NCBI GenBank assembly: GCA_964423925.1
Contig: CAYRGQ010000010.1
Span: forward strand, 8,229-72,228
Reading direction: 5' to 3'
DNA length: 64,000 nucleotides
Origin: CAYRGQ01 sp964423925
GTDB taxonomy: Bacteria > Bacteroidota > Bacteroidia > Sphingobacteriales > Sphingobacteriaceae
Part shown: positions 25,845-33,858 of the stretch, in pieces
Layout of the letters: each line of letters opens with the position of its first letter
Numbering within the stretch: the stretch's first letter is position 1
Notes under the pieces: generated by a model
Told to the model about the DNA's origin: nothing
Seen by the model: the letters and a program-made list of their open reading frames with translations, nothing else
Database searches by the model: none
Program-made: the position numbers and the translations under genes

Positions 25845-26970
25845 ATTTTTCGGCGTAGCCAAGGCGCTCGGCGCCTTGCTCGTATGCGTCATTGGCGTCA
25901 GTCCGGTATCGGCTCAATCCAACCTAATGGAGGGCCGTAACAACATCGCCATGTACTTAAAAAGCCAGGACTTCAAGCAGCTGGAGGCAGCGCGTAAGTT
26001 CAGTGATGCAGCCTACCAGACGCGGCGCGACTCCGCCTCTTATAAGCACAACATGCTGCGCGCGCTGGTATACAGCACGCTGGCCGTCGTGGATTCTAAC
26101 CGTACCCAAAAGTACATGTCGGATCCCATTGACGTCGCCATGGAAGCGCTACAGAAACTCAATGAAGCTCCTCCACAAACTCAATACGACAACGGCGCAG
26201 AGATTCACTACATCAAACGTTCCCTAGCGAATGCCCACTTGATTAAAGCAAATAGGGCCACAGCAGCTGGAAATGCCGAAGAGGCGCTTGCACACTTCGC
26301 GATGGTAGATTCCCTTGGCGGTGAAGCCTACGGAAATATCCGGCATAACCTAGCCGTGCTGAAAGGTACGACGGGCGACATCGATGCCGCCATTGCAGGA
26401 TATAAAAACCTCATAGCGGACAAGGAACAGGCAAAACCCCAATATGTGCTGGAACTGGCCGATTTGTATCGTAAGAAAGACGATGCGCAGCAAGCGCTGA
26501 ACACCCTACTCGCGGGGCGCCAGCAGTTTCCAAACAACAAGGACATCCTATTCCAACTGATTAACACCTACGTGGTGAACGAAGCCTACGGCGCGATTAT
26601 CCCTGAACTGGGCGAAGCACTCGCGCACGAACCCGAAAACGTGGACCTGAACTTCATCGCTGGCTACGCTAATGAACGCGAAGGCAATACGGACGCGGCA
26701 CGTCGCTATTATGAAAAGGTGATTGCGTTAGATCCGAACAATTTTGAAGGTAACTTTGAGTTGGGCTTGTTATATTTGAAAGAGTATGTTCAACAATCAA
26801 ACAGCACCGAAAAGCGAAACAAAGCTCAAGAATATTTGTTGAAAGCAAATCAGATTAAACCCTCTGAAATCAATACATTGCGGTCGCTGGCTGTGTTGTA
26901 TGACAAATCGGGTGACATTGTACAATTAGAACGAGTAAATAACATTTTAAACCAACGAATAATAGATTAG
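25819..26970 (+). CDS. Exported tetratricopeptide-repeat protein
   Basis: A protein of up to 383 residues with signal peptide (VAKALGALLVCVIGVSPVSAQ) and several TPR units in the second half, for example VDLNFIAGYANEREGNTDAARRYYEKVIALDPNNFEG. The ATG at 25819, or one three codons later at 25828, lies inside the end of gyrA in another frame, so translation is probably coupled to gyrA. The function is unknown; a periplasmic scaffold is the usual role of such proteins (inference). It is followed after 2 bases by a second TPR gene. Confidence 0.85.
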   Translation: MIEMIRKTKFFGVAKALGALLVCVIGVSPVSAQSNLMEGRNNIAMYLKSQDFKQLEAARKFSDAAYQTRRDSASYKHNMLRALVYSTLAVVDSNRTQKYMSDPIDVAMEALQKLNEAPPQTQYDNGAEIHYIKRSLANAHLIKANRATAAGNAEEALAHFAMVDSLGGEAYGNIRHNLAVLKGTTGDIDAAIAGYKNLIADKEQAKPQYVLELADLYRKKDDAQQALNTLLAGRQQFPNNKDILFQLINTYVVNEAYGAIIPELGEALAHEPENVDLNFIAGYANEREGNTDAARRYYEKVIALDPNNFEGNFELGLLYLKEYVQQSNSTEKRNKAQEYLLKANQIKPSEINTLRSLAVLYDKSGDIVQLERVNNILNQRIID

Positions 26971-26972
26971 CC

Positions 26973-28145
26973 ATGAGAATCAAATCCATCCTAGTTATTG
27001 CATTGATGGCAATTGCTACCGTCGCTTCCGCCCAACGTAGCAACTTGAATCGTGCGAAATCGAACTACTCAAAATACAGCGAATTGAAGAATATGGGAAC
27101 GGGAACGCTCTCTATCAATGAGCTGAATACAGCACAAACAGCGATTGACCGTGCAATCGAAAACGACAAAACGAATGAACTGGCCGAAACGTGGGTGTAC
27201 TATGCGTTAATCTACACCGATCTCGCATTGCTAGACACGACCGAAACTGCGGTGGCCACCTACCAAAAAGCGTTGGAAGGACGCGAGAAAGCAATCAGCT
27301 TGGATTCGAACGATGAACACGCTGAGAATTTAGGCGCACTAAGCTCCATGCTTGCACAGTTCGAACTCAACCAAGGCGCGATGGCTTGGGAAGCAGGCAA
27401 TTACGCCGGTGCTTACGATGCGTTCGAAAAAGGGCTAACCTATTTACCTGGTGATACCACCTTGCTGTACTATGCTGGCATTGCCGCCATAAACGACAAC
27501 CAGTTCGATAAAGCGGTAGCCAAATACGTGGAACTGGTACCCATTGACGAATACTCCAACAACCGACAGATCGTACTCGACGCATCGCGTTTGTACTTGC
27601 AGCTCGGAGACACAACGAATGCGTTGAAATATGCTCAAATCGCTACCGAGAAGCACCCCGAAGATGCCGAGATTGCCACGCACAACATCGAATTAAACCT
27701 CATGGCTGGAAAGGAGGAGTCCATCTTGGCTACACTACAAAGCCAAGCCGAGCGCTCACCTAACGATAAGACACTACAATACTACTTGGGCATTGCCCAA
27801 GCTTCCTTGAAACAGGATGATGAAGCCATTGCATCTTACCAAAAGGCATTGGCAATTGACCCCGAATACTTGGAGGCCAACATAAACCTGGGTGCCGCCA
27901 TTTTGACAAAAGGCATAAACTACTACAACGAAACGAACAATAAGAATTTGCCTCAAGCCCAATACGAGGCCGAGATCAAGAAGGCTTACGAAATTTTTGA
28001 TTCAGCACTCCCCTATTTGGAGAAGGCCGTAGCGTTGGATTCCAACTCCATTATTGCCTTGACCAACTTGAAGCAGTACTACGACATTAACGACAATCAA
28101 GAAAAATCCGCTGAAATCCAAGCGAAGATAGACGCGTTGCGTTAG
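26973..28145 (+). CDS. Exported tetratricopeptide-repeat protein
   Basis: A 390-residue protein with signal peptide MRIKSILVIALMAIATVASAQ and TPR units throughout, such as TLQYYLGIAQASLKQDDEAIASYQKALAIDPEYLEA. It is a distant paralogue of the gene before it (same layout: signal, an N-terminal region counting elements per block, then TPRs). The base composition here is more AT-rich than the surrounding genes. The three-gene run gyrA-TPR-TPR ends at a strong terminator. No function can be assigned. Confidence 0.87.
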   Translation: MRIKSILVIALMAIATVASAQRSNLNRAKSNYSKYSELKNMGTGTLSINELNTAQTAIDRAIENDKTNELAETWVYYALIYTDLALLDTTETAVATYQKALEGREKAISLDSNDEHAENLGALSSMLAQFELNQGAMAWEAGNYAGAYDAFEKGLTYLPGDTTLLYYAGIAAINDNQFDKAVAKYVELVPIDEYSNNRQIVLDASRLYLQLGDTTNALKYAQIATEKHPEDAEIATHNIELNLMAGKEESILATLQSQAERSPNDKTLQYYLGIAQASLKQDDEAIASYQKALAIDPEYLEANINLGAAILTKGINYYNETNNKNLPQAQYEAEIKKAYEIFDSALPYLEKAVALDSNSIIALTNLKQYYDINDNQEKSAEIQAKIDALR

Positions 28146-28170
28146 TAGAATTCACAAAAATGAAAAGAAT

Positions 28171-28204
28171 TAGCTCACACCGTTTCGGTGTGGGCTATTT
28201 TTTT
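28171..28204 (+). terminator. Terminator of the gyrA-TPR unit, overlapping the end of pyrD
   Basis: An 11-base stem TAGCTCACACC (28171-28181) / GGTGTGGGCTA (28187-28197) with one wobble and a 5-base loop runs into seven T residues. On the other strand the same bases encode the last residues and stop codon of PyrD. Confidence 0.9.
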
Positions 28205-29212
28205 ACAGATAGATCTTATCAAGGTCGGGCCTTCATAGATAAAACCACTATACAGCTGGACCAGGGCGGCGCCGGCCTCCAGCTTTTCCAAAGCGTCTTG
28301 AGCACTGTGAATTCCGCCCACGCCCACAATTGGAAAACGTCCCGCGGCCTTCGCCGACAAATAGCGTATTACTTCCGTCGCACGTGCACGCAGCGGCTTT
28401 CCGCTCAGCCCGCCCGCCTCTTCGGTGCGCGCGGCGCTACTACGCAAGCCATCGCGAGCAATCGTGGTATTCGTGGCCACTACACCGGCAATGCCAGACT
28501 CGACCACCAGCTCCACGATGTCATCCAGCTGCCCATCGGTTAGGTCGGGCGCAATTTTCAACAAAATGGGCCGGGACACCCCGTCCTTGTTATTGCGGCC
28601 CTGAAGCGTCTCCAAAATACGCAATAAAGGTTCTTTCTCCTGCAGGTCGCGCAGGCCCGGCGTATTGGGCGAGCTAACGTTTACGACGAAATAATCGACT
28701 ACGTCAAACAGTGCATCGAAGCAATAAATATAGTCGTGTACAGCATCCTCGTTAGGCGTATCTTTATTCTTACCAATATTGCCGCCAATGACAATACGTT
28801 CCCGATTCTTGACGTACCGCAACCGGGTGGCCGCTACGTCGACGCCTTGGTTATTGAACCCCATACGGTTGATCAAGGCTTCATCCTCCGTCAATCGAAA
28901 CATTCGGGGCTTGACGTTACCAGGCTGGGGCCTGGGCGTGACGGTGCCTATTTCCACGAAACCAAATCCCAATGCGGCCATTTCTTCCACATACTCGGCG
29001 TTCTTGTCGAAGCCCGCCGCCAAACCCACCGGATTCTTGAAATGCAGCCCGAATACCTCCCGCTCCAAGCGAGGGTGCTCAAACCCGAAGGCACTCTTCA
29101 ATAGTTGCTTAGCGCCCCAGATATTGTAGAAGCGTTTGAGTGCCCCCGTCACCTGATGGTGCGCGGTTTCGGGATCCATGGAAAAGAGCAGGGGTTTGAC
29201 GAGTTTATACAT
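28175..29212 (-). CDS. pyrD: Dihydroorotate dehydrogenase (quinone), class 2
   Basis: A 345-residue FMN enzyme that oxidises dihydroorotate to orotate in pyrimidine synthesis, passing electrons to quinone at the inner membrane. The N-terminal extension of about 40 residues is the class 2 membrane-association domain. The blocks NPVGLAAGFDKNAEY, GTVTPRPQPGN, NRMGFNNQG and NVSSPNTPGLRDL (catalytic serine at about 180-181) and KIAPDLTD are intact. The promoter's -7 element ends 4 bases before the ATG. The final codons lie within the terminator of the opposite operon. Confidence 0.97.
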   Translation of the reverse strand: MYKLVKPLLFSMDPETAHHQVTGALKRFYNIWGAKQLLKSAFGFEHPRLEREVFGLHFKNPVGLAAGFDKNAEYVEEMAALGFGFVEIGTVTPRPQPGNVKPRMFRLTEDEALINRMGFNNQGVDVAATRLRYVKNRERIVIGGNIGKNKDTPNEDAVHDYIYCFDALFDVVDYFVVNVSSPNTPGLRDLQEKEPLLRILETLQGRNNKDGVSRPILLKIAPDLTDGQLDDIVELVVESGIAGVVATNTTIARDGLRSSAARTEEAGGLSGKPLRARATEVIRYLSAKAAGRFPIVGVGGIHSAQDALEKLEAGAALVQLYSGFIYEGPTLIRSICKKIAHTETV

Positions 29213-29216
29213 GGGA

Positions 29217-29248
29217 CAAAACTAGGTATCCGCCAGCGATTTTGCAAG
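29217..29248 (-). promoter_or_regulatory. Promoter of pyrD
   Basis: On the minus strand CTTG (29248-29245), 20 bases, TAGTTTTG (29224-29217). The -7 element matches TAnnTTTG exactly and ends 4 bases before the pyrD ATG, so transcription should start at or next to the start codon. Confidence 0.7.
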
Positions 29249-29433
29249 GAAGCCACCGACCACCGCACACTTATCCCTAAATTCGAACATTTCTATTATT
29301 TTTTGTAGACGGCATGCAACATACCCTTCTAAACGGCGTCATTTAGATAAACAACGAAACGGGGGAAGGATCAGGTAGCTGCGAAAAAGGAATAGCAACG
29401 GGCTTAAGGCATCAATTTACAACAACAGGTCTT

Positions 29434-29979
29434 TTGGAAGCTTCTTTTAGTGATACACACAGTGAACTGGTAACGGCATGCAAACGGGGCGACCGGCAGG
29501 CCCAGTTTAAGCTATACCAGCTCTATTCGAAAGCGATGTACAACACGGCCCTGCGTATTGTTAAAGACGAGGAGGACGCTGCCGACGTGCTACAGGATGC
29601 CTTTGTTGACGCGTTTAGCCGGCTCGACGCATTCCGCCAGGAAAGTACCTTCGGGATGTGGATGAAGCAAATCATCATCAACAAGTCGATATCCGCGTTA
29701 CGAAAACGCAAAATCGAGTTCCTTTCCCTCACCGGCAATGAAGAAATCGCAGATGAGGACGACCGAGCAAACGAAGACATTACCTACCAGGTAGAGGCCG
29801 TAAAGCGCGCCATCGACCAGCTACCCGACGGCTACCGTCTCGTTTTGACCCTGTATCTGCTGGAGGGTTACGACCACGAGGAAATCGCCCACATCCTGCG
29901 CATCAGCGAGGCCACCTCGCGAAGCCAGTTTCTACGAGGAAAACGGCGACTTTTGGCTCATTTGGCAACACGTAATTGA
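29434..29979 (+). CDS. ECF-type RNA polymerase sigma factor
   Basis: A 181-residue sigma-70 family protein with only regions 2 and 4. Region 2 contains YNTALRIVKDEEDAADVLQDAFVDAFSRLD and FGMWMKQIIINKSISALRKRK. Region 4 contains QLPDGYRLVLTLYLLEGYDHEEIAHILRISEATSRSQFLRGKRRL. The start is TTG at 29434; no in-frame ATG lies near the family N-terminus. The next gene, 10 bases on, encodes a small single-pass membrane protein in the place where an anti-sigma factor is normally found, and a secreted beta-helix protein follows. The three genes probably form an envelope-response operon, possibly self-regulated. Confidence 0.93.
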   Translation: MEASFSDTHSELVTACKRGDRQAQFKLYQLYSKAMYNTALRIVKDEEDAADVLQDAFVDAFSRLDAFRQESTFGMWMKQIIINKSISALRKRKIEFLSLTGNEEIADEDDRANEDITYQVEAVKRAIDQLPDGYRLVLTLYLLEGYDHEEIAHILRISEATSRSQFLRGKRRLLAHLATRN

Positions 29980-29989
29980 GATAGAAAAG

Positions 29990-30544
29990 ATGGAAAAGAA
30001 CTTGCAATCATTCATTCGGGAAAACCGGCACGCATTTGACCAAGCCAACCCACCCGAAGACTTATGGAACAGAATCGAAGGTGCACTGGACGGGCAGCAA
30101 CCCCAAACAAGCACGACCGTACACCGCATCCCATTTACACGCATGGCGCGCGTAGCCGCTACCGTGCTCGTGCTGGCCGTTGCCGGGGCGCTAGTATTTA
30201 CCTACGGGCGCCGGCAGGGATATGAAGACTACCACCGCATCAATCCCCAACTAGCGGCCGAGCAACGGACATACGCCGATTTGGTCACACAAAAGAAAGA
30301 CTCGATCGCGTTTATCTCAGCCTCCAACCCTGCCCTCTACAGTGAATTTTTGACCGTGCTGGAACAAATGGATGAAAACTACCGAAGCCTAAAACAGGAA
30401 TTGCCCGGTAGTCCCAATCAGGAGATGACACTCGAGGCCATGATTCGCAATCTGAAAATCCAGATTGAAGTACTGGAGCAGCAGCTGAACACCTATCACT
30501 TCATTCACCAACAAAAAGGAAAAGACCATGAACATCAAATATAA
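29990..30544 (+). CDS. Single-pass membrane protein, candidate anti-sigma factor
   Basis: A 184-residue protein with a cytoplasmic N-terminus of about 50 residues (SFIRENRHAFDQANPPEDLWNRIE), one transmembrane helix (AATVLVLAVAGALVFTYG) and a periplasmic part with helical, heptad-like stretches (AMIRNLKIQIEVLEQQLNTY). The N-terminal region resembles the short helical segment that holds sigma in Bacteroidota anti-sigma proteins, but no zinc-binding or FecR domain is present. Position between sigma factor and beta-helix gene supports the role. Its end overlaps the next gene by 17 bases. Family assignment is by topology and context only. Confidence 0.65.
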   Translation: MEKNLQSFIRENRHAFDQANPPEDLWNRIEGALDGQQPQTSTTVHRIPFTRMARVAATVLVLAVAGALVFTYGRRQGYEDYHRINPQLAAEQRTYADLVTQKKDSIAFISASNPALYSEFLTVLEQMDENYRSLKQELPGSPNQEMTLEAMIRNLKIQIEVLEQQLNTYHFIHQQKGKDHEHQI

Positions 30545-31805
30545 CGCCAGCCTGCTTATCGCACTGATACTGACAGGGAATATCATTAACGTTGAAGCAC
30601 AGGACGAGCGCCAGACGACTGAACAATCGGAAACTGCGGCCAAGCGGATGGCTGAACTCTCCACCAGCATAGCGGAAAGCGTGACCGCGGCGCTGAGCGA
30701 GATCGATTTCAGCGAGCTGGCCCGCGAATCGGAAAAATTGGCCCGCCTTTCAGCTAGCGAAGCCCACAAAGCAGCCCGTTTGGCACAAAGAGAAATAGAA
30801 GCGATCGACTGGAGCGAATTGCAGCGCGAAGTGGCTAAGGCGCAAGCCGAGATCGCCGAAATGAACTTGGCCGGATTGTCCGAACAATGGACGAGCATCG
30901 AGACTGCACCGTACCAGGAAGAAAAAATTATCGAAAAAGTGTACAAAGCCGGACGTAAGGACCGGCTACGCATCGACAACCGGTATGGGCGTATCAAAGT
31001 GAATAACTGGAATCGTGACGAATTCAAGGTAGTGGTACGCATTAAGGTGGGAGAAAGTTCGGCCAGACGCGCTCAGGAAGCCTTGGATCGAGTGTCCATC
31101 AATGACAGCAAATCGGGTAACGAGGTGCATTTCAAAACCGCTATCGCATCCGCCGAATCGGGGTGGTTCTCTTCGCTGACAGGCAGCCGCAACCAAGAAT
31201 TGTCGGTTAATTATGAGGTCTACATGCCCGCCGGGAATGAACTGAGCCTCAACAACCACTACGGTCCCATCGAAACGGGCGACCGTGACGGCAAATTAAA
31301 CGTGGTCGTCCGTTACGGCAGCCTCAAAACCGGTAAGTTAAATGCGCCGAACAATACCATTTCGGCGAGCTACTCCAAAGTGGATATCGCCTCCGCCCAG
31401 GAAGCAGAAATAGCCGTGAACTACGGGGGGCTGACACTGGGCGAAATCGGCAAAGCAACGATATCGCTCAGCTACTCCGGCAACGGTCAAATACGAACCG
31501 TCACCGAATCTGCCGACATCAGCCTTCGCTATAGTGGTGGAATGTCCATTGGGCTTGGGCCCGACATCAAGGAGGCCAATATTGCCGCTTCCTATTCGCA
31601 CGTCGTGGTATCGCCAGCCAAAGACGCAATCTTCGACTTCAATACGGCGGTCAGCTACGGCAGTTTCGACTATGGCCCCAATGCCAAAATCCAGGAGTCT
31701 GCCGGAGGAAACACCTCCAAGCAATACACCGGATACTGGAATACGGCATCGGCGTCCAACAGCGTTAATATAAGCGCGCGGTACGGTTCGGTTACGTTAA
31801 AATAA
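30528..31805 (+). CDS. Secreted beta-helix protein with tyrosine-periodic repeats (DUF4097-like)
   Basis: A 425-residue exported protein. After a signal peptide ending at NVEAQ comes a charged helical, coiled-coil-like region to about residue 115 (KLARLSASEAHKAARLAQRE). The rest is a beta-helix: tyrosines followed by glycine or serine recur at residues 245, 263, 282, 299, 316, 335, 356, 377 and 419, every 17-21 residues, the ladder seen in DUF4097/DUF2807-type putative adhesins. Related proteins often sit beside ECF sigma genes in Bacteroidota. It may be the surface or periplasmic output of this operon. Exact function unknown. Confidence 0.7.
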   Translation: MNIKYNASLLIALILTGNIINVEAQDERQTTEQSETAAKRMAELSTSIAESVTAALSEIDFSELARESEKLARLSASEAHKAARLAQREIEAIDWSELQREVAKAQAEIAEMNLAGLSEQWTSIETAPYQEEKIIEKVYKAGRKDRLRIDNRYGRIKVNNWNRDEFKVVVRIKVGESSARRAQEALDRVSINDSKSGNEVHFKTAIASAESGWFSSLTGSRNQELSVNYEVYMPAGNELSLNNHYGPIETGDRDGKLNVVVRYGSLKTGKLNAPNNTISASYSKVDIASAQEAEIAVNYGGLTLGEIGKATISLSYSGNGQIRTVTESADISLRYSGGMSIGLGPDIKEANIAASYSHVVVSPAKDAIFDFNTAVSYGSFDYGPNAKIQESAGGNTSKQYTGYWNTASASNSVNISARYGSVTLK

Positions 31806-31842
31806 ACAGAAATTTCTACGAAGGGAACAAAACGCTCTGTGG

Positions 31843-32211
31843 CTAGCAACCAGAAACACGTGCGGGAGTACTGCGCAGGCATTCTTTGATCATGCTATTG
31901 AGCTCGATCATGAACTTGGCGCCGTCTAGTAACTCACGCAAGCGCAAAATATCCTCCACGCTGAGTACAAAACAACGCTCGGTATATTGGGGCATAAAAA
32001 TGGTGAAGTCCGATGCGCGGGAGCAATCGTCTAATAGTTCCGAAAGATCAATCCGATCAATCTGCTTCTTGAACTTTAGAAAGTCACCCACGCGAAGGGG
32101 TGTGCGGTCTGAGGCAAACTCCAACCAATAGCAATTCCTATTGTTGCATTGGAATACCGCACCGTGGTCGGTGGAAAATACTTCAACGAAATTAGATATC
32201 GGACAGTTCAT
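31843..32211 (-). CDS. Small cytosolic protein, possibly DUF6686-like
   Basis: A 122-residue protein without signal peptide or membrane segment. It has a cysteine-containing N-terminal block FQCNNRNCYWLEFASDRTPLRVGDFLKFKK, then a helical part with FMPQYTERCFVLSVEDILRLRELLDGAKFMIELN. The layout resembles small Bacteroidota proteins with a CxxxxC...W.EF motif (DUF6686), but I cannot confirm the family. It has a well-formed promoter (32226-32257), so it is expressed on its own. It lies tail-to-tail with the beta-helix gene. Function unknown. Confidence 0.6.
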   Translation of the reverse strand: MNCPISNFVEVFSTDHGAVFQCNNRNCYWLEFASDRTPLRVGDFLKFKKQIDRIDLSELLDDCSRASDFTIFMPQYTERCFVLSVEDILRLRELLDGAKFMIELNSMIKECLRSTPARVSGC

Positions 32212-32225
32212 GGCGTTTAACAGCG

Positions 32226-32257
32226 CAAATATAACGCTTATTTATAATGAGTCCAAG
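32226..32257 (-). promoter_or_regulatory. Promoter of the small protein gene at 31843-32211
   Basis: On the minus strand CTTG (32257-32254), 20 bases, TATATTTG (32233-32226), an exact TAnnTTTG match, 14 bases before the ATG. Confidence 0.7.
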
Positions 32258-32396
32258 TAAAAAAGACAATCGGATAACGATTCTAGCTTGAACCCATTTC
32301 GACACATTTAGGAAGGACTTCGTGACCTGCCGCATACGACTGCCTGCCTATACAAACTGACTATTTTAAACTCCGCCCTTCGTAAATGGGTATACG

Positions 32397-32434
32397 AAAA
32401 CAGCCTGCCTCCCAGTTGGAAAGCAGGCTGTTTT
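32397..32434 (-). terminator. Terminator of the TolC-HlyD unit
   Basis: A 12-base perfect stem AAAACAGCCTGC (32397-32408) / GCAGGCTGTTTT (32423-32434) with a 14-base loop, 19 bases past the adaptor's stop codon. Confidence 0.88.
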
Positions 32435-32453
32435 ATGACGTACCTACCGCGCG

Positions 32454-33797
32454 TTAAAGCGCGCTACGGTCTACTTTTTCTACCTTGGCGCCATCACGCA
32501 GGGTGGTGCTGATCGCGTTGAACGGCCGGGAAACCACTTCGTCCCCTTCCTGCAATCCAGACAGCACTCGGATATACATATCGTCCTGGATTCCGGTCGT
32601 TACCTCAACCTGCTTCACCGTGCCTGTTCCGTCGTAGACAAACACGTACTCGCGTGCCTTTTTGGATCCAGCGGGAGTAAGTGGCTCATCCTCATCGACG
32701 TCAGTCGAATCCTTTGAACTGTTCTCGCGCGTCGTCACCGATTGAATCGGAACGGCTAAACCATTGTCGCTGCGGGTATGAATCTCTACCGTGGCAGACA
32801 GTCCTGGACGAAACGGAGAGGGATTAGCATGGTCTTCGTTAAGCAAATCCTGATAGGAATCAGGCAAAATACGGACTTTGACGTTAAAGTTGGTAACTTG
32901 ATCCGTACCGGCAGCACCGGAAGCCGACGCAGCCATCGTGGACGAGCTGGCAATCTCCGTTATTACACCCTTAAATTTGCGTCCTTGGAAAGCATCCACC
33001 TCGATCGTCGCTTCATTATCGAGCGCCACCCGGTTGATATCGTTTTCATTGACCTCAACGTTTACCTCCATCGAATTCATGTTGGCGATACGCATAATTT
33101 CCGTACCCGCCATCTGTGCAGTACCGACGACACGTTCGCCCAGTTCTACCTGCAGCAGGGACACAACGCCGTCTACGGGCGCAAAAATGGACGTGCGTGC
33201 GAGATTATCGCCTGCTTCCTGAACAGCGGCCTGCGATTGATCAATACCATACCGTGTCGCCAACACATTTTGGCGTTCGGCTTCCAGGTTGGCTAGCGCG
33301 CTCCGATAATCTGCCTGGCTTTGTTCAAATTCCGCAGCCGTGATGACTTTCTTATCAAATAAGGCCTCATTACGGTTGTACTGTGCTTCGATGGCTACAA
33401 AACTGGCCTCGAGCTGCTTCAGCCGTTGCTCGGCCGCGGCCAAGCTGGCGCGTTGCTGGTTGAGCGATGCTACCGCGCGCTGGTACCCCGACTGCAAAAT
33501 ATCCGGGCGTATACGGCATAGCAGTTGGCCCTGCTCCACCACATCCCCTTCCTTCACATGCAATTCGACAATCTCGCCCGAAACCTCGGAACTCAGTTTC
33601 ACTTCGATTTCTGGCTGTATCTTGCCACTGGCCGACACCTGCTCATTCACAGTCCGCTTCACAACCTTGTCCGTCGCTATCTTTATCGTATCGCCCTGGC
33701 CTATCCAGCCCATCTTGCTGGCCACGATAACCAAAACCAATAAAACCACTGATCCGATCAGGACGTATTTCATCGTGCTTCTTTTCTTTTTTGCCAT
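32454..33797 (-). CDS. HlyD/MacA-like periplasmic adaptor
   Basis: A 447-residue membrane-fusion protein with one N-terminal transmembrane helix (YVLIGSVVLLVLVIVASKMGWIG), no lipobox, a lipoyl half (ASGKIQPEIEVKLSSEVSGEI, VKEGDVVEQGQLLCRI), a long helical hairpin of about 100 residues, the second lipoyl half (ARTSIFAPVDGVVSLLQVELGERV) and a beta-barrel and membrane-proximal region. It bridges an inner-membrane translocase and a TolC pore. It follows the TolC gene by 61 bases on the same strand and is closed off by a terminator, so no ABC transporter is encoded in the unit. MacA type is likeliest by sequence. Confidence 0.9.
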   Translation of the reverse strand: MAKKKRSTMKYVLIGSVVLLVLVIVASKMGWIGQGDTIKIATDKVVKRTVNEQVSASGKIQPEIEVKLSSEVSGEIVELHVKEGDVVEQGQLLCRIRPDILQSGYQRAVASLNQQRASLAAAEQRLKQLEASFVAIEAQYNRNEALFDKKVITAAEFEQSQADYRSALANLEAERQNVLATRYGIDQSQAAVQEAGDNLARTSIFAPVDGVVSLLQVELGERVVGTAQMAGTEIMRIANMNSMEVNVEVNENDINRVALDNEATIEVDAFQGRKFKGVITEIASSSTMAASASGAAGTDQVTNFNVKVRILPDSYQDLLNEDHANPSPFRPGLSATVEIHTRSDNGLAVPIQSVTTRENSSKDSTDVDEDEPLTPAGSKKAREYVFVYDGTGTVKQVEVTTGIQDDMYIRVLSGLQEGDEVVSRPFNAISTTLRDGAKVEKVDRSAL

Positions 33798-33803
33798 TTG
33801 TGT

Positions 33804-33835
33804 GTTGATATTGACTTATGTTGATATTGACTTAT
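33804..33835. repeat. Tandem duplication of a 16-base unit
   Basis: GTTGATATTGACTTAT occurs twice head to tail (33804-33819 and 33820-33835), with a weaker third part (GTATTGATAT) on the right. It sits in the short gap between the TolC and HlyD genes. Confidence 0.85.
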
Positions 33836-33858
33836 AGTGTATTGATATGGGTTCGATC

